A stretch of DNA of 64,000 bases, from NCBI GenBank assembly GCA_054601695.1, contig BAAHQB010000271.1, positions 124,001 to 188,000 on the forward strand, read 5' to 3'. The notes beneath the pieces were generated by a model, which searched no databases, was not told the origin of the DNA, and saw nothing but the letters and a program-made list of their open reading frames with translations. Shown in pieces: positions 1-64,000 of this stretch. Numbering within the stretch: position 1 is the first letter of the stretch; each line of letters opens with the position of its first letter. The translations under genes and the position numbers were made by a program. Origin of the DNA: Amorphochlora amoebiformis (Eukaryota > Cercozoa > Chlorarachniophyceae).

Positions 1-78
1 ATGAAAATGCCTTATATACACCTGTGTTATTCAGATGAATGCATATATTTTAATTTATATATACATATATATATATAT

Positions 79-127
<49 letters not shown>

Positions 128-136
128 CCTCTGTAG

Positions 137-11891
<11,755 letters not shown>

Positions 11892-12379
11892 GAAGAGAAC
11901 CTGAGGAAACACAGGGAAGCCAGACATCCATGAATTCACTCAAATTAGCATCCGTCGACACACATACTGACCAGCCGTATACCACGCGACTTGTCACGGG
12001 ACGCCGGCTTTGTCGAGTCGACATAACATCAGTAGCATTTAATTAATTACGTAGGCCAATAATTCGGAATCATGAGTTGCTGTACGCATGCGCATCGTGG
12101 CGCATATGCAATGTGTGTAAGTTCTAGAAGTTGTGAATTGTATTAAATAATTAATCGTTAACGCACGTGACGTATTTACAACAGTATGAAGGTTTCAATG
12201 CAAATCATAATTTGGATTATGTTCTAGATGTTAGACACCACATGCTAGACATGTGTAAGTCTAGTAAGTAGATTTACGCATCAATTGTAATATCTAGAAT
12301 ATACGTTTTTGGGTCACCGGGTACGTATGCTGGTACGTATTTATGATAGTCTATGATAATTCACTACGACCTGTTGCAT

Positions 12380-12980
12380 TTCAAATGAACTTACTAAGTC
12401 AGTACGCAGTCATGATTACTACTGAATGCGAATTCTTAATCTACGTATACTAGGTACGTATATCAAATTATCAATCAATACATGTATAATATTCGATCTA
12501 ATTTAGTTAATCGTATTCAAATTTCCGTGATACGTACGTACGTACTATCTAGAGTATATCGTATATCTAGTATATACCAAGTATATGGGTTGAATTTCAA
12601 CGAACTTACTCAGTACGCAGTCATGGTTGAATTATCAACTTGAATATGAATCCTCTATCCACGTGTGCACATGGGTACAACAGCGAATATATCAATGAAT
12701 ACAATATGTGTAATATTCGATCTAATCAGATTTAATTGTACTCGAATTTCGTGACTACTATCTCGAGTATGTACGTTGTGTTGTATATATGCGTTTCACC
12801 TCAATGAACAACTTACTAAGTCATGATCAATTTGAAATATGAATCCTCAATCTACGTATACTAGGTAGGTATATTGATTGTTATATGTTAATGATATTCG
12901 ATCTAATTAAATTCAATAGTATTCGAATTGCGAGATACGTACTACTATCTAGAGTGATACGTACATGATACATGCAATTA
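12380..12980. repeat. Degenerate satellite, three copies of ~205-215 bp
   Basis: Three diverged copies begin near 12384, 12599 and 12803. The shared order of landmarks in each copy is GAAC(AA)CTTACT, TCATG, a TATGAATCCTC-like stretch, TACGTATACTAGGTA, TAATATTCGATCTAAT, and a CTATCT(A/C)GAGT box. Spacing is about 215 then 205 bp. Confidence 0.75.
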
Positions 12981-13368
12981 CGAAAAAGTGTTCGCACGTA
13001 TATGCTTTCACGGCTTTGTATTATAAACTACATTTACGAAAGTTCCTATTTGTAGTTGCATGTTCATGGATCTCTGGAGTTCCGTCGACGGTGTATCATA
13101 TCAGTGCGTATCTAGATGTTGCATAATACAGCTACAACATCATGTCAACATGTGTACAGATATTATCTAGATTATGTGGGTATACTGCAGTCTGTAGATA
13201 CTTATACGAGTCGTGGTGGATGCAGCACTACTAGTGATAGCAGTGAACGCAATACTGGTAGTACAAGTATCTCTAGTAGACTCAGTGCAATGACAATTTC
13301 AATGTACCACGCTATACCGGACTCCGTAAAGTTGGTGTAAACGGTACTCTAGGTGCTTGTACATGCTA

Positions 13369-13372
<4 letters not shown>

Positions 13373-13406
<34 letters not shown>

Positions 13407-13420
13407 TAGATATTATCTAG

Positions 13421-13453
<33 letters not shown>

Positions 13454-13485
13454 AGTATATATATATATATATATATGTATATACT

Positions 13486-13528
<43 letters not shown>
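13373..13528. repeat. (TA)n punctuated by TCTAGA and CTAG palindromes
   Basis: A TA tract is interrupted by TCTAGATATTATCTAGAT, ATCTAGTATA and ATACTAGATA, giving a self-complementary, hairpin-prone element in the intergenic spacer. Confidence 0.6.
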
Positions 13529-13530
<2 letters not shown>

Positions 13531-14033
13531 TACTAAGAGCCTTCATCACAGTCTACCAGTAATGTGACTCAGCAGTGTCTAGAGTAACCAGTGTAGATAT
13601 GAATGTATGTACACGTATAGTATAGTATAGTGGTTTCGCACGTCTTTCTTAGAATACTCTTGATCTAGTTGATACTGGTTTAGTTCCTTCTACATACATG
13701 CACATTATGTACATTGTTACAAACAAAACCATCAGACTAATGACAAATACTTACTTACATTCAGATCGGCAAAATGCAAATGCATGTGCCTGCGGCTACT
13801 GACATTTTTTTCCTGGATTGGCAAGCCGTCGCTGGTCAACCCACTTGCGCCTGCTAAAAATAAAAAATACTCTATTTCGAAAACAACTGGTTTACTACAT
13901 ACACATTTCGCAGAGTAGATAATTTTCCCTTTTTTGATTTTCAATTTTCTTTTCGGTCCAATCTAGAATCCAAATCAATTTTCTTTCTGTTCTTTACACT
14001 CATGATTTGTGTTAATATTCCGTTCGGGTCTTG

Positions 14034-14079
<46 letters not shown>

Positions 14080-14140
14080 ACATGGAAACTGTATTTTGCA
14101 GGTTGTCCTTATCCCATGGATTCTCGATGTAGCGAGTTAG

Positions 14141-14390
14141 GAAAAACATAATTACTGAAGAATCAGAAGCTTTAGCCTGGATATCCGGAGATTAACCATG
14201 CATATAAGCACCACAACACAAACTCCTCAAAATAACCGAAGTAACTCGATTTTTTACATTTCGTCGTTAGGAAAAAAATTTACAGAAGAAAGAGAAGCTG
14301 CAGCTCGGTATCCAGAGATCAACCAGACACATAAGCATCACAAATAACCCCAAAAAAACGAGAAATTAACTCGGTTTTTTACATCTCCTC
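14141..14390. repeat. Two diverged tandem copies of a ~125 bp unit
   Basis: Both copies contain GTTAGGAAAAA, ACAGAAGAA/ACTGAAGAA, AGAAGCT, a TATCC(A/G)GAGAT box, CATAAGCA-type words and an AACTCG...TTTTTTACAT end. Starts are near 14138 and 14265. The block lies just beyond the cyclin stop codon, so it may be in its 3' UTR or downstream. Confidence 0.7.
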
Positions 14391-14467
14391 AACCAGCAAG
14401 GATATTTATTATATACAATGCATGACTTCCTGACTTTATTCCCCCCATATGAAAAAAATAATGATAA

Positions 14468-18643
<4,176 letters not shown>

Positions 18644-18826
18644 CAGAATCTGTTCGTGGACTCGCTTTGGATCCCGCGCCTTTTTCCTCTCAACCGGGAT
18701 TTGACCGCGCGGGTTTGATGGAACGGTTTCAAAAGACAACCAGCGGTTTCATAAAAATTAAAACATATATAATAAAACTCCTTCCGAAAAATTCTTCTTC
18801 TTTAAAGTGAGATAAAAGTGCCCCAT

Positions 18827-18834
18827 GGCGGGAA
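18827..18834 (-). promoter_or_regulatory. E2F-like site upstream of the cyclin
   Basis: On the minus strand the sequence reads TTCCCGCC, about 185 bp upstream of the cyclin start codon, matching the core of E2F sites (TTTSSCGC class). A second TTTCCCGCC lies in cyclin intron 1 (18513-18521). Cell-cycle control through E2F is known for A/B cyclins in several lineages; its use here is inferred. Confidence 0.35.
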
Positions 18835-18954
18835 CGGCATTGCTAACCAACCTGTTATATAATTACCAAAGGGGGAAACCTGTATCGGTGTTCTTCAAGA
18901 CTTGAAAAGTTCCTGGAAAGGTTTGTCCGGCATCAGTTATTTCACTAAAACTTT

Positions 18955-19050
18955 TCAATAAGAATGCAAGCGGACCCTTTTTGGTTCTTTTCCGACTCGC
19001 TGAAGCTTATACTCATTTTCTGTCTGGGATGCTACACGATTGCGCAGATC
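18955..19050 (-). CDS. Possible terminal exon of an unidentified minus-strand gene
   Basis: After a good acceptor (CCTCCCAGTTTCAG) a 31-codon frame runs from DLRNRVASQTENEYKL to RVRLHSY and a TGA stop. The sequence is basic and complex, unlike the repeats around it. I found no upstream exons that join it, and no family match. Confidence 0.3.
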   Translation of the reverse strand, partial: DLRNRVASQTENEYKLQRVGKEPKRVRLHSY

Positions 19051-19231
19051 CTGAAACTGGGAGGGTGGTGGGATAGAGAGTAAGTTTTTGGATTTTCTTT
19101 CGAGATGGAGAAGAACCACAGAGAGAGAGAGAGAGATTGGAGAGACATTGAAAGAGAAATTGAGAGATAGATGAGGAAATGGGTATAAAAGGTTTGATAG
19201 GTGGGATATTGCATTTATAGAGACATAAATA

Positions 19232-19314
<83 letters not shown>

Positions 19315-19321
19315 ACATATA

Positions 19322-19440
19322 GATCTACGAAAGAAGAGACCGCAACAACAACATATATATGCATGCATATATCAGGAGCCTTATCTACGAAAGAAGAGAC
19401 CGCAACAACAACATATATGCATGTATATATCAGGAGCTTT
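19322..19440. repeat. Tandem duplication with a third, diverged copy at 21780
   Basis: TCTACGAAAGAAGAGACCGC followed by AACAACAACATATAT...ATATATCAGGAGC occurs at 19322 and 19383 (period about 61 bp). A related piece, CTAAAGAAGAGTCTGTAACA, occurs near 21784 inside an intron of the next gene. Each main copy ends in an acceptor-like TATATCAG. Confidence 0.75.
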
Positions 19441-19538
19441 GTCGATCGGGAAAAGGCGAGTAAGCTAGGGGATACTAAGAAATGGCGAATGCAGTGGTCA
19501 GACACACACAAAACACACACGTAAAAACTCAGAATGAT

Positions 19539-19631
<93 letters not shown>

Positions 19632-19696
19632 TATATATTATACATATGTACATATTGTTTACATGTAATATGTATATATAATTAACATATTTATAA

Positions 19697-19727
<31 letters not shown>

Positions 19728-19845
19728 TGTAATAATAACAATAATATTAATAATAATAATAATGAACATTATTATATTCAACTTAGGATACTAACAAACA
19801 TAAACTTTGCATCCAAATCAGGTCTACTCTCATCTGCGAGATCGC

Positions 19846-19888
19846 ATTCGCTCTTCTAGTGGCGGTATTCATTTCACTCGTTCCCCTA

Positions 19889-19927
<39 letters not shown>

Positions 19928-19931
19928 TGTT

Positions 19932-20017
<86 letters not shown>

Positions 20018-20021
20018 AACA

Positions 20022-20060
<39 letters not shown>

Positions 20061-20107
20061 TAAAGAGGGGAACGAGTGAAATGAATACCGCCACTAGAAG
20101 AGCGAAT
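19846..20107. repeat. Long palindrome (inverted repeat) of about 262 bp
   Basis: The left arm starts ATTCGCTCTTCTAGTGGCGG and continues through TTCATTTCACTCGTTCCCCT, then (TA)n, a TGTTCACACACAC segment and (TA)n. The right arm (to 20107) is its reverse complement with a few differences, including the GTGTGTGAACAC segment. The unique outer arms are about 42 bp and nearly perfect. The symmetry centre lies in the TA run near 19976. It could form a very long hairpin. Confidence 0.9.
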
Positions 20108-20308
20108 ACAATATATACACGTATATATATTTACATTCTCTTTCCTCTCCCATTCTTTCCCAGCCTCACATCTGATTTGGCAACCTTGTAGGGTGCCCAC
20201 AGCCCAGGATACATGGGTTGGGAGTGGTACTGCGTATTCATAACCATCAACAATGTAATCATACATGTAAATACAATGTACGATATATGTATTTATTTAC
20301 ATATAATT

Positions 20309-20374
<66 letters not shown>

Positions 20375-20625
20375 CCCGGTATACGTGGAAAAAGTAACTA
20401 ATAATTTCCAATCTCAAACCGCTCAACTGTGGCATTTATTTACCTCATGAAGTTTTCAACACACCAAAAACCTTAACCAAAGCCAATGCCCAAGCCTAAC
20501 CCTCACCCTTCCAAATCCAACTTAGGCATTCCTCGGCGCTAATATGTTCTATATTACCTATCTCTCAACTTGTATCAACTGGGGAGGGAGGAGAGCTACC
20601 ACGGAGATTCCGGTCTGTCTTCCAG

Positions 20626-20697
20626 GCAGTGTTGGGATTAAAGTTGCAGAATTTTAAGATTGGGTTTTCTGAGTGGTATCTATTGTGTGGTGCAGAG
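20626..20697 (+). CDS. Orphan exon candidate
   Basis: After TCTGTCTTCCAG an open frame reads AVLGLKLQNFKIGFSEWYLL, then CGAE before a possible donor (GAG|GTGGAT). Unspliced, it stays open to a TAA at 20746. It could join in phase 0 to 21177-21254 (VKETFGQGATEVKINGWAF..., TAA). There is no start exon, no family recognised, and low certainty. Confidence 0.25.
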
Positions 20698-20787
20698 GTG
20701 GATAATGATCGTTTTTGGGTCGATGTCCTCGATATTTGTTCTGCTTAATGTGACCTCTCTGGTGACAAGAGATATTTATATAATATA

Positions 20788-20846
<59 letters not shown>

Positions 20847-21335
20847 CGTGTGTATGTATGTATGTATGTGTATGTATGTATACATGGACATAAATATGCA
20901 CCTAGATATGCACATATATAACCACTTGTTAACCTCCAATCTAACCCAAGCCTGGCCCTAATTTCCCATTAACCGGGATCCTTAGCACTAATCCACACAT
21001 ATGCATTCACATACATCAGTCTCTCGTGCTTGCCACTGATATCAAAGTATGGGCCGTTCTACGACACTTCGCTAACATGATTCTTACCCTCACAAGCTGC
21101 GGAATGTACTTGCATTCTCTGAAAGGAATTTTACAAGTAAGATATTGGGCAGGGTTGATGTTTTATCTCAATTAAGGTGAAAGAGACATTTGGGCAAGGG
21201 GCTACGGAGGTTAAGATCAATGGGTGGGCGTTTAGATTTGGATTTCGGAAATAAAGGGTTGGGTAGGGTTGGAGCATGCGTATCTCGAAGAGTTGAGGAT
21301 CGTTCGCTTGGCTGAAAGGATTTGATGATTATCAG

Positions 21336-23802
<2,467 letters not shown>

Positions 23803-25097
23803 GGTCTAGCTACGCGAAATCTACACCTGGAAATCTAATGTTGTGATGCTCTGGATAGTCAGATATACTCTTGATATCGCTCTTCAAGTTAGATGTAACA
23901 TGATTCACAATATCGTATTGGGCCGGTTCAGTACTCTAGCCATCGGATACTCTCTAGACTCTAGATACTGTCTATTCTAGTATTTTCCAGACAGTGTTAG
24001 GATAATCTCTAGAATCTAGAGTTTGTGGCTGCATTCTAAAATCACTCCAAATGGGTAATATCTAGAATATCCTTAAGGCAATCTTAAAATATTCAAACAG
24101 TCTAGACAGTTCCATTCATCAAAATTCAATCTCAAACATCGTAGGAAAGACTTTCTATATCAATTATTCTAGTTGTATCCTATAGGTATCTAGTATCTGT
24201 ACTAGCTAGATGTAGTCTAGATAGTCCATTGACTAGATTGAGTATCTGGAGTATCTAGACTCCAGAGACTACGGTATGTCGGTACCAATTCCTTGTGTTA
24301 TTCTTGCCATACTCTAGTACTACTAGACTAGCTAGTACAGCAAGATCTAGAAGATGGATTTCAAATTTTCAATATCACAGATTCTCTAGAGCTACTAGAC
24401 TAGTAGCTAGAGTAGAAGTATCGATCGTCATCACACTACTCACTAGACTCACACTACTCACACTACTCACACTACTCAGCATCTACAAGGTAGTAGTACT
24501 ACAGCTACTATCTCACTCAGGCTGGCATATACTCTAGATACTGCACCGTAGATATATGTACAGATGTAGTGGCTAGAGTGGGGACTAGACTAGACTAGAG
24601 GTAGTATCTAGAGTATCTACTAGATCTAGAGTATCTATCTATATCTAGATATACATGTAATTTTAAGTGTATAATCTAGATAATCTCTAGAATCTAGATA
24701 ATATCTAGAATCTAGAGAATGTATACCTAGTATATCTAGTATATCTCTAGTATCTAGAGTATCTAGAGTATATCTAGTATTTACACTATGATACGTAATA
24801 TTATAAATATCTGTATATGTCTAGATGCTTACTCGCCAGTAACGATTTCGACATTGGTTGTTAACAAATTTCACAACTTGGCACGGGCATAACCTACCCG
24901 TTATTGGCAAAATTTCAAGCCAGCGCTATAAGAACAAATCAGAGTCTATCTCCATCTCCTCGCCACGGTCGCCATATGCCCGGGCCGGCCCGAAGTCGTC
25001 CATCCTTGCATGCCTTAAGATCGGCTGACCTTCACCATAACATTAGTAACAATCGAGCCTTGCCCCCAGCCTCCTCAGTCACTGTGCACTTACTAGA
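23803..25097. other. CTAG-rich convergent intergenic region
   Basis: This lies between the stop codons of the membrane-protein gene (+) and CDT2 (-). It is packed with CTAG, TCTAGA and related words (densest 24000-24790), includes a small ACTCACACT minisatellite (about 24430-24480), and has almost no (TA)n and no telomere repeats. No coding signal was accepted; the plus-strand frame over 24904-25330 is the shadow of the last CDT2 exon. Confidence 0.7.
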
Positions 25098-34148
<9,051 letters not shown>

Positions 34149-34252
34149 TCCCCGCCGAAGTTTTCTTCGGATTTCCTACAACGTATATCTTTTATTCTTT
34201 ATCTGTATGTCTAAAAGTAAATATACTACTACATTCTGGGAGACCCGTTAAA
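34149..34252. promoter_or_regulatory. 104 bp bidirectional promoter between CDT2 and the GT60 gene
   Basis: The start codons of the two divergent genes lie only 104 bp apart, so both 5' UTRs and core promoters must fit here or overlap. The spacer holds a perfect hairpin CCGAAG-TTTT-CTTCGG (34155-34170), an E2F-like TTCCCCGCC beside the CDT2 start (34148-34156), and a T-rich stretch. It contains no microsatellite. Confidence 0.6.
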
Positions 34253-52555
<18,303 letters not shown>

Positions 52556-52789
52556 TTCCTGGATTAGCCGTGCAAATGAATTGTAATTAAATCATTCGAT
52601 CAGTGATCACTTATGGGTAAACGTTAGGCCCCGAGGCCCTTAGGTACGATGCATGTGTAGTGCTACTTGAACTACGTCTAGTATGTCCGGATCTCTTCGG
52701 CCCATATTTGCATATAACTAGTATAAGCGACGTTTCTAGTACAAGATACATATATGTAAATATATAAAGACTATATCATCTACAAATAA

Positions 52790-52826
<37 letters not shown>

Positions 52827-52932
52827 TATATGCTAGATATGTATGTGTTGTGTGTGTTACAGTGTGTATAAGATATAATATTACTAGTATTATATAATTA
52901 TATGTATATACGGCGTGTACGAATTATATCTA

Positions 52933-52980
<48 letters not shown>

Positions 52981-53125
52981 GTATTATTATACCATGATAT
53001 ATATCTACGAATATAGAAATAAATAAATGTATATGCGCGCGTGCGTGCATGTGCATATATATATATATATATAGTATTATATATATAATATAGTATTATC
53101 CTGATGAATATACAATATATATCCT

Positions 53126-53162
<37 letters not shown>

Positions 53163-53242
53163 TAGTATATCGTATCATGATATCTATAACTATATATATA
53201 TATATATATATATACATTCACATATATAATTATACCGTGATG

Positions 53243-53280
<38 letters not shown>

Positions 53281-53334
53281 ATATATATATATATATTTAT
53301 ATATGCGATATATATATATATATGTTACATGTGT

Positions 53335-53378
<44 letters not shown>

Positions 53379-53395
53379 AATATACAATATTATAT

Positions 53396-53449
<54 letters not shown>

Positions 53450-53585
53450 ACATATATATGTATATACATATAATATATATATATATATATGTCTATAAAT
53501 TATATATAACAATAATAATAATAATAATATGATAATAAAAATAATAACAATAATAATAAGTATGTACATATGTACATTTATACTT

Positions 53586-53625
<40 letters not shown>

Positions 53626-54210
53626 CATATAAATATGCATATCCCTAATCTATATATCAGTGACTCAATAATTCACTGTGTACTATATCACAAATTATGA
53701 ATATTTCCCACTACAGTCAAAGGACGAATTCGAATTTTTTTTTCCCCATCTGCTCTCGCCCTCCCCCCTTCCGTACTATTCTCTTTTCTAAAAAGAACTA
53801 CTGTAATTGGAGTGTGACGGGAAAAGAATGGACGCGGGAGGGGACGCAGAAAGGCGAAAGCGGAGAGAGCACGCGAAACGAGAGGCTTGTCTTCGCAGAG
53901 GTTGGGGTCATTTCGAATCCAATACTAACCGGTATTACCGTTACCACCCGATAATACCACAGTACGGAACATAAATATCTGTTATATCGATTCATAATAT
54001 AATATCTTCGAAGTAGATATGCAAGTTATCTGATACATTCCTGTAAAGATATCAGTATATCTAAAAAACGATATCCATCATATCTACCTCATAAACTCCG
54101 CTTTGAGTGGAAGAGCCCATGACTTCGGGAACGTAAGACGGGTGGTCGTGGGCACCGCATCAGGACACCCGCCTAGGTTTCGGAGGCTCCCCGCCGCCCC
54201 GCTGCCATCT
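52556..54210. other. Intergenic region between the GT60 and PPR genes
   Basis: This contains CTAG-rich AT DNA (52620-53200), several (TA)n runs, an (AAT)n patch (53509-53560), and a GC-richer stretch from 53700 that probably holds the PPR promoter and 5' UTR. Reading frames at 53697-53995 show no family resemblance and no consistent splice structure. Confidence 0.6.
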
Positions 54211-63905
<9,695 letters not shown>

Positions 63906-63969
63906 GTGGTATATTAAATATATATATATATATATATAGATATTATATATAAAATGTATATTTATGGTA

Positions 63970-64000
<31 letters not shown>

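Larger units (their letters stand above)
11892..14467. other. Convergent intergenic region between the kinase and cyclin genes
   Basis: Both flanking genes end here. The region is AT-rich but mostly free of (TA)n (exception 13374-13528). It is rich in CTAG and TACGTA words, and carries the satellite at 12380-12980 and a duplicated block at 14141-14390. An exon-like stretch on the minus strand, 13759-13850 (acceptor TTTTTAGCAG, donor GTAAGT), could be part of a 3' UTR or a small transcript. I found no convincing protein-coding gene. Confidence 0.7.
18644..21335. other. Unresolved region between the cyclin and membrane-protein genes
   Basis: This region should hold the cyclin promoter and possibly 5' exons of the next gene. 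It contains an E2F-like word (18827-18834), a possible minus-strand terminal exon (18955-19050), a duplicated 60 bp block (19322-19440), a 262 bp palindrome (19846-20107), and two plus-strand open exon candidates (20626-20697 and 21177-21254). The rest is (TA)n and unique AT-rich DNA. I cannot assemble these into a gene. Confidence 0.5.

Noticed and set aside
13759-13850. Minus-strand exon with good splice signals (GLTSDGLPIQEKNVSSRR)
   Set aside because: It lies beyond the cyclin stop codon and has no partner exons in phase; it may be 3' UTR or noncoding.
20100-20266. Minus-strand exon YHSQPMYPGLWAPYK
   Set aside because: Plausible splice signals but no neighbouring exons in phase, and part of the frame runs into the palindrome.

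Overview
This is a nuclear window from a eukaryote, most likely a photosynthetic protist (alga). Coding exons are short and interrupted by dozens of spliceosomal introns. The genes include a thylakoid STN7/STN8-type kinase and an organelle-type PPR protein, so a plastid-bearing lineage is likely; the telomere-type repeat is TTAGGG/CCCTAA. I cannot name the species. Most of the long tracked reading frames are translations of (TA)n, (CT)n, (CG)n or CCCTAA repeats and are not genes. The genes were rebuilt exon by exon from GT/GC..AG junctions, requiring the reading phase to match at every junction and the protein to fit its family.

Layout: (1) 137-11891 (+), 3' part of an STN7/STN8-like kinase with a coiled-coil tail, entering from the left edge. 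(2) 11892-14467, convergent intergenic region with a ~205-215 bp degenerate satellite. (3) 14468-18643 (-), A/B-type mitotic cyclin with a KEN box. (4) 18644-21335, unresolved, with a 262 bp palindrome and two or three orphan exon candidates. (5) 21336-23802 (+), basic Ser-rich protein with a C-terminal membrane segment. (6) 23803-25097, CTAG-rich convergent intergenic region. (7) 25098-34148 (-), CDT2/DTL, substrate receptor of CRL4. (8) 34149-34252, a 104 bp shared promoter. (9) 34253-52555 (+), 26-exon GT60-type GlcNAc-transferase. (10) 52556-54210, intergenic. (11) 54211-63905 (+), PPR protein continuing toward or past the right edge. Cyclin, CDT2, the GT60 gene (on its preferred model) and the modelled part of the PPR gene all come out in frame over 10 to 26 exons.

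The cyclin and CDT2 are both cell-cycle genes and lie within 20 kb of each other; the other genes show no obvious pathway link.

The most unusual feature is the introns. Many are built from simple repeats. Most start GTATAT and end TATATAG inside a (TA)n tract, so the microsatellite supplies the splice sites. A second class is made largely or wholly of CCCTAA telomere repeats, with donor and acceptor that are small variants of the repeat; one is TTAGGG-oriented and begins GTTAGGG. Two telomeric arrays in different genes, 37 kb apart, share a 46 bp non-telomeric sequence. A third pattern is repeated copying of exon edges (donor or acceptor plus neighbouring coding bases) into the adjacent intron, most strikingly nine copies of one exon 3' end in the PPR gene.
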